From a virus: a DNA stretch of 22,490 bases. The DNA lies in IMG/VR virus record IMGVR_UViG_3300048010_000058, positions 1-22,490 of that record; one strand, 5' to 3'. The notes under the pieces are model-generated. The model did no database searches, was not told the DNA's origin, and saw nothing but the letters and a program-made list of their open reading frames with translations. Positions within the stretch are counted from its first letter, which is position 1. The number at the start of each line of letters is the position of its first letter. A program made the translations under genes and the position numbers. Shown here one piece after another: positions 9,616 to 16,364 of this stretch.

Positions 9616-10770
9616 CTAGAAATTATTTACTGACTTGTAGTTAGACCACCATCCACCAAGACCTTTAGAAGCTGAACTAGCCATAGTCTGTTGATTTGCA
9701 GCCATAGTACCCAAGGCACTTACAGAGTTTGCATTTGAAATGTTTGCCTGACCATCCGCTGAATATGAGTAAGGTGCGGTAGAAAGGTCGAGCGTTTGAT
9801 TGATAAAGTCATTCGCTAAAGAGTTTTCTGCACCTGTTAAGTTTAACGCATTGGTGTAATCAGATAATGCCGTGTTATTTCTCATTCCTTGTAATGCGCC
9901 AATCTCCTCTATGTTTCGACCCCGCATTGCTTTTTCGTTACCATAGAAATCTTGACCGTATTGACCGCTACGCAGATCATTATTTAAGGTAGTTGTGCCA
10001 TAGTTTAAACTATCGGTTACTAGGTTGCGAGACATATTACGTTCCGCATTTGTCATGTTTTGTTGGTTAGAAGCCGCTTGCTGTAAGCCAGCGATATATT
10101 GTTGAGCATCACCAACAGCCGCAAGCATATCACTGTTATAAGCTTCCCGTGCCGCATCTTGAGAAGCACGTTCCATTTGGATACGAAGAGTGGAATTTTC
10201 CATACCCTCTGGAATATTAGCTAGTGCTTTAGAATACTGTCGATTTAATGCACGTTCAGTATTTTGATTGCGAAGGTTTTGGAAAGACATAGCAACCTGA
10301 TCTTGAAGTTGTGCATACTTCAACGTATCTGGCGCGGTCATTTTTGCTTTTTGATCTTGGAAGTAAACTTCATCACGACCTTGATTTAATTTTACATCCG
10401 CAAATTCTCTGAACATGTCTTCCATGCCACGAAGTCTTGCGCGATCATAATCCGTAAGATTATCAACCTCTTTACGGTTTGCAGCTTCTTCGGCTGAACG
10501 ATTTTTAGTAACAAAATTGTTAAACTGATTTACCGTCGAAGGGGTAACTTGCCCAAAGTCTCCATAAGTTGCCAATAGACGCGAAAGATTGTCCGACATA
10601 ACAGACGACCCTTCGGCGTACAGATCAGCAACTTCCTGATTACGAGCAATGTCAGCATTTATCTGTTTCTCAGTTAGATCGTTAAGCCTACCAGCTTCAC
10701 GAGTTGAACGGATGGCTGAACCTAAGTTTAGCGCACCCATTCCCAAATCAATTACGTCTGCCCAACTCAT
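9616..10770 (-). CDS. Putative internal virion protein, T7 gp14-like by position
   Basis: The protein has 384 residues. The N-terminus (MSWADVIDLGMGALNLGSAI) is a Gly/Ala/Leu amphipathic stretch that could enter the outer membrane. Residues 30-250 are Gln/Asn/Arg-rich helices, and the tail is Ser/Asn/Gly-rich. T7 gp14 (196 aa) forms the outer-membrane part of the ejectosome, has a similar Gly/Ala start, and precedes gp15 and gp16, as this gene does. The start ATG at 10770 is well supported: the ribosome site AGGAG overlaps the TAG stop of the upstream repeat-protein gene, which suggests coupled translation. Sequence similarity to gp14 was not tested; the assignment is from order and composition. 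Confidence 0.72.
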   Translation of the reverse strand: MSWADVIDLGMGALNLGSAIRSTREAGRLNDLTEKQINADIARNQEVADLYAEGSSVMSDNLSRLLATYGDFGQVTPSTVNQFNNFVTKNRSAEEAANRKEVDNLTDYDRARLRGMEDMFREFADVKLNQGRDEVYFQDQKAKMTAPDTLKYAQLQDQVAMSFQNLRNQNTERALNRQYSKALANIPEGMENSTLRIQMERASQDAAREAYNSDMLAAVGDAQQYIAGLQQAASNQQNMTNAERNMSRNLVTDSLNYGTTTLNNDLRSGQYGQDFYGNEKAMRGRNIEEIGALQGMRNNTALSDYTNALNLTGAENSLANDFINQTLDLSTAPYSYSADGQANISNANSVSALGTMAANQQTMASSASKGLGGWWSNYKSVNNF

Positions 10771-10781
10771 GCGGGTGTCTC

Positions 10782-12578
10782 CTAAAATGTATCGAATGTT
10801 CCCCCAAAGCCAGCACGTCTACGGCGTTGGAAACCGCCCGTGCCAGTAAGAGAGGCGTTGCCAATAGGAACATTAACATAGCGCACCTCGCCTGTGTCTC
10901 TGTCTCTGACCGCCCGTCTTTCATAAACACCATCTTGAGACATGAATGTTGGGATTGGCTGTCCAAAATAATTTGGCTGCGCTGCGAAACCAAAAGCGTT
11001 CATATAAGCTAGAGGGTTGTAGTTTGCAGAGTTTTGATTACGCATGGACTCGGCTATTAACTGCAAAATTTCTTCTCGCGTCATACCGTCTGTGTCTTGA
11101 GTAGAACCATTAGTAAGTAATGCAAGCTGTTGACGAAGGTTTGCAATCTCAGCTTCTAACGCAGTAATCGTACCGTCATTGTTTTGATCGGCAAATTGAT
11201 CATTAGCACTACCGTTATTAACTTGTGACTCACCAGTTCCCTCACCAGTTCCCTCACCAGTTCCTTCGCCAGTACCTTCGCCAGTTCCTTCTCCCGTACC
11301 TTCACCAGTACCTTCACCAGTGCCAGTGCCAGTTCCTTCACCTTCACCAGTTCCAGTTCCAGTACCCGTGCCAGTACCCGTGCCTGTTCCTGTTCCTGTT
11401 CCTGTTCCAGTGCCGCCGCCGCCACCGCCGCCACCGCCGCCGCCGCCGCCACCGCCGCCGCCGCCAGATCCAGTACCGCCACCGCCAGCAATTTCACTGA
11501 TAATACTAGCTAAACCACCGCCATCACCCTCGTTAGGATTATTTTCCTGACCGCCGCCGCCAACATTTGTGGGTACTGGAAAAGTACCAGGACCACCTGT
11601 CGGGATAACTGCGGGACCATTCTGGTTAGGGTTATTGTCTTGACCGCCGCCACCAACATTAGGGGGTACTTGTGATGGATCACCATAATCTGTTCCCGAA
11701 ACCGCGCCCGTCATATTAGCTTTTGCCTTACCATCAGGCCCAAGGGTCCAGCCGTATTCTTCAACAAGTATTTGATCTACGTTTGAAGCGTACCCACCAC
11801 CTTCGGCATTAGGGTTATTGTCTTGGGCAGTGTTATTCATCACTGCACCACCACCATCACCAGCGTTGGGATTGTTGTCTCCTACAATAACAGAACCGCC
11901 GCCATCACCAGCGTTGGGGTTATTATCTTGTCCACTAGAGGCAGCAGCGGCAGTCGCATCTGCACTCGGATAACCTGATGAGCCTGTTACGGCTTGTACT
12001 GTATTACCACCGCCAGCATTAGGGTTATTATCTTGACCGCTACCACTCCCCATATTAGCCGCCATCGCATCTAAACTCGTGTAACCTGACGACCCTATCG
12101 AACTGCTATTACTGCCAACATTAGGGTTATTGTCTTGACCAGTAGTGGTAACTCCAAGCGGTCCATCAACATTGGGGTTGTTGTCTAAAACAACACTTAA
12201 ATCCCCATCGACGTTTGGATTATTGTCTTGACCAGAACCGCCAACCGAACTTGCAGAGCCGCCACCGTCACCCGCATTCGGGTTATTATCTTGACCACCC
12301 TTATCGCCGCCGCCATCTCCCGCATTGGGGTTGTTATCTTGCCCACTACCCGCATTAGTTGTAGAGGCTGCACTTTCTATTGGGGATCGACCATCATTAA
12401 GAATAGTTTCCATTCCCCCGCCATCATCGGCATTTGGATTGTTGTCTAGTGCGCTACTACTGCTACTGCTACCACCGCCACTACTAGAGGAGCCGCCGCC
12501 ACCTTGAGATGCGCCACCAAATACAATTTTGGGGTTAAGAGGGTTTAATCCTAGTAAATCAAGAAGCGTGTGTTTCAT
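10782..12578 (-). CDS. DNNPN-repeat, glycine-rich stalk protein with EF-hand-like loop
   Basis: The protein has 598 residues and I recognise no family. Visible in order: a short N-terminus (MKHTLLDLLGLNPLNPKIVF); Ser/Gly linker; twelve copies of [D/E]NNPN, often as QDNNPNAGDGGG, spread over residues 45-350; a tract of about 19 Gly; about 60 residues of alternating Thr-Gly and Glu-Gly; a loop DQNNDGTITALE near residue 465 that fits the 12-residue EF-hand pattern; a Leu-heptad helix (IANLRQQLALL); and a conserved-looking end with GGFQRRRRAGFGG. The layout suggests an extended fibrous virion protein with a C-terminal oligomer and anchor. The start overlaps the end of the acyltransferase-like gene (AAGGGAAA before the ATG). 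It sits between tail-fibre-region and ejection genes, so it may be a tail appendage or a core-associated protein. The low-complexity tract produces long spurious frames on both strands. Confidence 0.82.
   Translation of the reverse strand: MKHTLLDLLGLNPLNPKIVFGGASQGGGGSSSSGGGSSSSSSALDNNPNADDGGGMETILNDGRSPIESAASTTNAGSGQDNNPNAGDGGGDKGGQDNNPNAGDGGGSASSVGGSGQDNNPNVDGDLSVVLDNNPNVDGPLGVTTTGQDNNPNVGSNSSSIGSSGYTSLDAMAANMGSGSGQDNNPNAGGGNTVQAVTGSSGYPSADATAAAASSGQDNNPNAGDGGGSVIVGDNNPNAGDGGGAVMNNTAQDNNPNAEGGGYASNVDQILVEEYGWTLGPDGKAKANMTGAVSGTDYGDPSQVPPNVGGGGQDNNPNQNGPAVIPTGGPGTFPVPTNVGGGGQENNPNEGDGGGLASIISEIAGGGGTGSGGGGGGGGGGGGGGGGGGTGTGTGTGTGTGTGTGTGTGTGEGEGTGTGTGEGTGEGTGEGTGEGTGEGTGEGTGEGTGESQVNNGSANDQFADQNNDGTITALEAEIANLRQQLALLTNGSTQDTDGMTREEILQLIAESMRNQNSANYNPLAYMNAFGFAAQPNYFGQPIPTFMSQDGVYERRAVRDRDTGEVRYVNVPIGNASLTGTGGFQRRRRAGFGGTFDTF
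11226..11486 (-). repeat. In-frame low-complexity tract (poly-Gly, Thr-Gly, Glu-Gly codons)
   Basis: On the plus strand the tract reads as runs of CCGCC/CCACC units (about 11410-11470) next to runs of CCAGTN, CCTGTT and CCTTCN hexamers. It encodes poly-Gly, then (TG)n, then (TGEG)n of the 598-aa protein. Third-position changes between units show that selection keeps the peptide. Hexamer units keep the frame when copies are gained or lost, so copy number probably varies between related phages. Confidence 0.85.
11532..12446 (-). repeat. Twelve dispersed [D/E]NNPN peptide repeats
   Basis: Eleven DNNPN and one ENNPN units are spaced from about 13 to 60 residues. Most are preceded by GQ or AQ and followed by AGDGGG, VDG or AEGGG. 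On the plus strand each shows as a variant of (g/a)ttNGGgttattgtc. Codons differ between copies, so this is an old, peptide-selected repeat rather than a fresh DNA duplication. Asn-Pro-Asn-Ala is a known beta-turn unit, and the Asp/Asn/Gly richness could bind metal ions, but it does not match the RTX nonapeptide. Confidence 0.85.
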
Positions 12579-12978
12579 GCCATTTTCCCTTATTAGGCCA
12601 CGATCCTACGCGGCTTGCGTGTCTAAAACTTAGAACGGTTTCTACAAGCGGATACTTGTCTTTAATTTTGCTCCGCATATCTCTACAAATTCTTAGAACG
12701 TCGGCACGACCACCGTTGGCTACCATGTCAATAAACCAGAGCTGATCGCCACTTTCTCGTTTAAATGCTTCTGGCCCATACCATTCTAAATTTTCAGCCT
12801 CTTTATCAGTTAAGAAGCAATAAGTAATAAACCCAATAGGTTTATCACCGTCATAGTAAACGTGAAGTTTATCGTTATCGTAAGCTGCAACTAACCGATA
12901 CCAAAGGAACTTACTTATGTACTCTCTGTATTTTGGGCAACTTGCCCAAATCTCGATTGCGTCGCGCAATTTGTCCAC
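12559..12978 (-). CDS. HlyC-like (toxin-activating acyltransferase, GNAT-fold) protein
   Basis: The protein has 139 residues. WASCPKYREY (11-20) and SGDQLWFIDMVA (76-87) line up with the two signature blocks of HlyC-type lysine acyltransferases (in HlyC about WASSPLHRNW and DRKWFIDWIAPF). The catalytic Asp is present (D84), but the catalytic His of the first block is Tyr17 here, so activity is uncertain. T7 gp13, an internal protein of 138 aa that I recall also carrying GDQ-x-WF, has a similar place before gp14. This may therefore be a gp13-type assembly factor with the same fold. The start is GTG at 12978, one base after the stop of the 88-aa gene; no ATG occurs early enough to replace it. 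Its 3' end overlaps the repeat-protein gene by 20 bases, so the two are translated together. Family similarity is from memory of the motifs. Confidence 0.75.
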   Translation of the reverse strand: MDKLRDAIEIWASCPKYREYISKFLWYRLVAAYDNDKLHVYYDGDKPIGFITYCFLTDKEAENLEWYGPEAFKRESGDQLWFIDMVANGGRADVLRICRDMRSKIKDKYPLVETVLSFRHASRVGSWPNKGKWHETHAS

Positions 12979-12979
12979 T

Positions 12980-13246
12980 TTAGTAGCCCATCCGTTTTCT
13001 AACCATGTCGTCTACATTGTAGAACTCAAGCATCCCTGTCTTTGGATTAAATGAACCAGCACCACCGATGTCTTGAAGCAGCTTCATTGTAAATGGCGAA
13101 GCGTGGACAACCATCGTGTCACCATGCCGCCCTTGCTCTGCTATTTTTTCACCAGCCGCCATAGCATCTTTACGTTTTGAGATGCTTGTACCCGTGTTAG
13201 GGCCGAATACATCCGCTGATCCGAGAATTGCTGTAGAAAACGACAT
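12980..13246 (-). CDS. Small protein sharing the GDT-VH-NPxTG-EFY module
   Basis: The protein has 88 residues. Residues 38-76 (GRHGDTMVVHASPFTMKLLQ onward) match the N-terminus of the 497-aa protein in the pattern GRxGDTxxVH-x6-KLLxxIG-x-G-x2-NPxTGxxEFY. Short phage virion proteins with this pattern are common, but I know no function. It is the first gene after the octamer at 13295, with a strong AAAGGAGTT site before the ATG, so it leads a transcription block that continues into the acyltransferase-like and repeat-protein genes. It may be a copy number-two form of the module used as a plug, linker or attachment domain in the particle. Confidence 0.8.
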   Translation of the reverse strand: MSFSTAILGSADVFGPNTGTSISKRKDAMAAGEKIAEQGRHGDTMVVHASPFTMKLLQDIGGAGSFNPKTGMLEFYNVDDMVRKRMGY

Positions 13247-13294
13247 ACTTTAACTCCTTTGTTTATGTGACTTTAACCTTTTATTAGACGGTCA

Positions 13295-13302
13295 GTCGTC
13301 CC
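13295..13302 (-). promoter_or_regulatory. Octamer GGGACGAC, putative late phage promoter for the 88-aa to ejection-gene block
   Basis: An exact copy of the junction octamer, 4 bases after the stop of the 497-aa gene and about 49 bases before the ATG of the 88-aa gene. CATAAATTC precedes it on the minus strand. GACG and CGTC just inside the transcript could make a 4-bp hairpin. Function is inferred from the five-site family. Confidence 0.6.
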
Positions 13303-13306
13303 GAAT

Positions 13307-14800
13307 TTATGCAAACATTCCCGCCGCCGCTGTTGCGATAGACCGTGTGACACCATTTACTGAATATTCGGCTGTGTTAGCCGCTGGATTACCGTCACGC
13401 CTTTTGATTTCATCCTCTAATTCTTGAAGACGCTCTAACCAAAGCAAGTACAATGGCGTACCCTTTTCATAGTTATCACCCTCAGACTTTAAGCGAGCGT
13501 ACTCAGTGTTTAATACACTATCATCATAGCCCTTAAATCTTTGTGCTGAACGAACTCGCCCCGTATACCCAGCATCAATTTTTAAATCTCCGCTTGCCTC
13601 GCCGTATGCCAGCATGTTTGCTACATCTTTCATAGCAGTAGACATACCAGTGTCGTCTGAAGTATAGACCGCCTCGACGTAGCCGCTATTTTCGTCCCCG
13701 ACATATAATGCAAGTTTGTTATCTGGTGTTAGTTGTACGGATATAGAACCCGCAAGTTTGTCTTGCAATTCTGTGTCTAATTGCGAAACCATTTGGTCGA
13801 TTGCATTTGACGCTGTTTCAGCAACTACATAAGCATCAACACTCTGTTGATCTGTAGCCACATAAAAAGGCTTGGCAGTACCGTTATAAGAAGAAACTGG
13901 CTTGCCCGTTCCATCTGTGTAGTCATATTCTATAAACTTACGACGCTCTGGTAATGATGTAAAATTTGGACCCTTATATGTAAGGTTATTACTTATCTCC
14001 GAATAAGTCCCGTCCTCACCTTCTGCACCAGTTGTATCAGTCTCACCAGTTGAGGTTGATTGCGTAGTCGTTTCAGTATCATTGTCACGGTTTCTTTTCC
14101 GCGCCCTTTTCCTATACTCTTCAGCGGGATTGGTTGTATTAGTTTTAGTACCAGCTTTTTTAGAGAATAACCCACCATCATCAAGCGCATTTGCCGCCAC
14201 CTTTCCAAGACCATAAGCAATAGGACTAGCCACCATTCCTACGACGTTGGCAACAGTTGTAAACGGGCTGTCCTTGTCGCCATCAATGCCGCCTTTTAAA
14301 CCCTTTCCGCTTTCTGCTTTAGAGATATATCCATCACCATTTTTATCTAAGTTAGAGAAATCACCATGACCGTAAGTGTCTCCCTTCATACCTATGCCGC
14401 CGCCATCAAACATATCAGTAAAGGACTCGTAGGTATAATCCTTGTCGTCATTCTTACTGTCTTTGTCATTAAGGCCATTGTTAGCGTGGGATGCGCCAGC
14501 CATAGAATTAGAGACAGCGGCAATACCCGTGACCTCGTTATTTGGATCATTGTCATTGTCATAAGTGTTACCAGATTGCCCAGGACCACCACCGTCAATC
14601 ATGTCAGTCCAGTTGTCATAACCAGCAACGTAAAACTCTTTTAATCCAGTGTCGGGATTGATTGTTCCCGCACCAATTTTTTCTAAGAGTTTTACTTCTT
14701 CTTCATTAACATGGACAAGTTGAGTGTCTCCAAAGCGTCCCTTTCCAGATAGGGACGCGGCTATACGTTTCATTTGCTCAGATGTTAAATTATCAAACAT
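13307..14800 (-). CDS. Virion-associated protein with GDT-VH module and EF-hand-like loop
   Basis: The protein has 497 residues. Residues 20-58 carry the module shared with the 88-aa protein. Two 17-residue repeats follow, WTDMIDGGGPGQSGNTY (64-80) and FTDMFDGGGIGMKGDTY (127-143). A canonical EF-hand loop, DKNGDGYISKAE (152-163), comes next, then a hydrophobic Gly/Ala stretch (181-205), a basic patch KRARKRNRD (231-239), a Thr/Ser/Glu linker, and a mixed alpha/beta C-terminal domain (about 260-497) ending in a charged helix. The ATG at 14800 overlaps the stop of the fibre gene, so translation is coupled. Its place directly after the fibre gene suggests a tail or fibre-associated protein, but I do not recognise the C-terminal domain. 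The hydrophobic stretch could alternatively mark a membrane-active protein. Confidence 0.78.
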   Translation of the reverse strand: MFDNLTSEQMKRIAASLSGKGRFGDTQLVHVNEEEVKLLEKIGAGTINPDTGLKEFYVAGYDNWTDMIDGGGPGQSGNTYDNDNDPNNEVTGIAAVSNSMAGASHANNGLNDKDSKNDDKDYTYESFTDMFDGGGIGMKGDTYGHGDFSNLDKNGDGYISKAESGKGLKGGIDGDKDSPFTTVANVVGMVASPIAYGLGKVAANALDDGGLFSKKAGTKTNTTNPAEEYRKRARKRNRDNDTETTTQSTSTGETDTTGAEGEDGTYSEISNNLTYKGPNFTSLPERRKFIEYDYTDGTGKPVSSYNGTAKPFYVATDQQSVDAYVVAETASNAIDQMVSQLDTELQDKLAGSISVQLTPDNKLALYVGDENSGYVEAVYTSDDTGMSTAMKDVANMLAYGEASGDLKIDAGYTGRVRSAQRFKGYDDSVLNTEYARLKSEGDNYEKGTPLYLLWLERLQELEDEIKRRDGNPAANTAEYSVNGVTRSIATAAAGMFA

Positions 14801-16361
14801 TCGTGATTACCGCCGCTAGTGTGACTTCTATATCTGATATGTTGTTAGCAGACGAAACAGTGAACGCTATTTCCTTAGAAGTTGTCACCGCGTCGATTGC
14901 GATTGAGGCAGATAAGTTTTGCTCAGTTAATGTCGAGGATGCAGCAACAACGTCACCAGCATTTATCCCGTTTATTTTTAACTGTACGTTTCCTGATCCG
15001 CTTGTACTTTTAACAGCCATAGCGTCGATACGAACGTTTTGTTTAAACGCACGAGTGATAACGTAGTCTCCGTTTGTTATTGAGCCTGATTGCTGAAAGA
15101 AGAAACTCCTAGTTGCAAACGTATCGGGAAGTTGGGCAATTGGAAGTTTACCAGTAGCGTCTAGACCCGCAACTCCATCAGCCGCGCCGATATAAGTTTT
15201 TGGGACTAGGGATGTAAAGTCAACGTCTGCAAATTCAAGACCACCACCTGTTGAGTTTACGCGAAGAAACTGTAAGGCGTTTGTTGTTCCGAAAGCTGGG
15301 ATGCCCGTGTCGGGCGAAGTGAGCAACCAACCTGTTCCGTTATAAAATTTCAGAACGTTTGGTGAGGCAGACGTATCAACCCACATGTCCCCAGCATTTG
15401 CATTCAATGGCTCGGATGGGCTTACATATACCCGACCTCGGTTTGCAAGTAACTCGGTTACACCCTCAACCTTTGCACGAGGTATATCAGCATCTTGAAT
15501 TGCTAACTTGTTAAAGGGTATAAGACCGTTTGTGTTCGTAAACTTATCTTCGGTCATTAGTCCTGACACACGAACCTGTGAAGTGTCTTCCACAATAATG
15601 AAGGTAACTAAGTCTCCCGCTGTCAAAGCGGAAGTAAATGTTATAGTCGAGTTTGCGGGTTGCTGTGTGTAATCATTCGTACCGCCTGATCTCTGCAATA
15701 CACCGTTTCGATACACAAGAACTTTTTGGTCTTCATTGTGTACGAACGGAAACACCGCTTGGGATGTACCAGCAACAACGTCTTCACGAGTGAAACCACT
15801 ATCGTTAGCAGACTGAACTTTATAAACAGTTATCAGATCATTTGCTTGTGTGGCTTGTGCTAGAGTTATAGTGTTTGCAGCATTGTCGGCTGTAACATTT
15901 GAAGAAGTTTCTAATGCTCCATTTATGTAAACAACAATAGCATCAGCCGCCTCGTGGATGTAATTGAAAACAGTTGTGCCTGTTGGGTACTGAATAGCAC
16001 CATTACTATCGGCTTCATTTACCACAATATCTTGACGTGATGAAAACAATGGCGCACCGATTGTACCCACGTCGCTACCGCTTGCGCCTCTAATATCTGC
16101 AACCGTAGCCAGTTGTGTCCAACCAACTTCAGCTTCAGTGTATTCACCAACGCGGTACTCTAAACCATTAATGTTATCTTTGCGTAGCTCAACAGGAGCC
16201 TTGAGAATACCGTCACCGTCAAATAACTTCTTTAGAAGTTCCGCTAGTGTTTGGTCCCCAAGCTCACTTGAGTTTATGTATCGAACTATGTTCTCAACAT
16301 CTGCGCCGATATTTCCACTCGACGTATGGTTTCCAGGGTATAATACTTTTAGACGGGCCAT
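14793..16361 (-). CDS. Tail fibre protein
   Basis: The protein has 522 residues. The N-terminus (about 1-110) probably attaches to the tail. Two similar beta modules follow: around 115-195 (TTVFNYIHEAADAIVVYING) and around 200-275 (AVFPFVHNEDQKVLVYRNGV), both of the form vFxfxHxxdxxxVYxNGxLe...ITfxxAxxxxDLvT. Next come GDMWVDTSASPNVLKFYNGT (a fibre-type WxDT...YxGTxW element), DATGKLPIAQLP (a common fibre shaft-to-tip motif) and a Ser/Thr/Val-rich beta C-terminal domain that is the likely receptor-binding tip. The ribosome site AAGGAG lies inside the last codons of the nozzle gene, 3 bases before which reading ends. No collagen repeats or peptidase motif are visible. The fibre role is well supported; the receptor is unknown. 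Confidence 0.82.
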   Translation of the reverse strand: MARLKVLYPGNHTSSGNIGADVENIVRYINSSELGDQTLAELLKKLFDGDGILKAPVELRKDNINGLEYRVGEYTEAEVGWTQLATVADIRGASGSDVGTIGAPLFSSRQDIVVNEADSNGAIQYPTGTTVFNYIHEAADAIVVYINGALETSSNVTADNAANTITLAQATQANDLITVYKVQSANDSGFTREDVVAGTSQAVFPFVHNEDQKVLVYRNGVLQRSGGTNDYTQQPANSTITFTSALTAGDLVTFIIVEDTSQVRVSGLMTEDKFTNTNGLIPFNKLAIQDADIPRAKVEGVTELLANRGRVYVSPSEPLNANAGDMWVDTSASPNVLKFYNGTGWLLTSPDTGIPAFGTTNALQFLRVNSTGGGLEFADVDFTSLVPKTYIGAADGVAGLDATGKLPIAQLPDTFATRSFFFQQSGSITNGDYVITRAFKQNVRIDAMAVKSTSGSGNVQLKINGINAGDVVAASSTLTEQNLSASIAIDAVTTSKEIAFTVSSANNISDIEVTLAAVITNV

Positions 16362-16364
16362 GCC

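Noticed and set aside
11226-11486. CRISPR-like or satellite array
   Set aside because: Units are 3-6 bases with no spacers, and all are in frame with a protein.
11320-11550. Proline/valine-rich plus-strand frame
   Set aside because: It is the mirror of the Gly/Thr codon repeats of the 598-aa gene. Repeats of this type stay open in several frames by chance.
10782-12578. RTX toxin-type calcium repeats
   Set aside because: The unit is [D/E]NNPN, not GGxGxDxUx, and spacing is irregular, so the RTX name would mislead despite the HlyC-like neighbour.
13692-13698. Extra octamer-like site (GGGACGA core) inside the 497-aa gene
   Set aside because: The octamer is imperfect, lies in the middle of a gene and has no AT-rich lead. 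A similar site at 19824-19830 in the capsid gene was rejected for the same reason.
14735-14758. Perfect 8-bp inverted repeat GCGTCCCT / AGGGACGC
   Set aside because: It lies inside the shared GDT module's codons near the start of the 497-aa gene, has no U-tract and is probably a coding coincidence.
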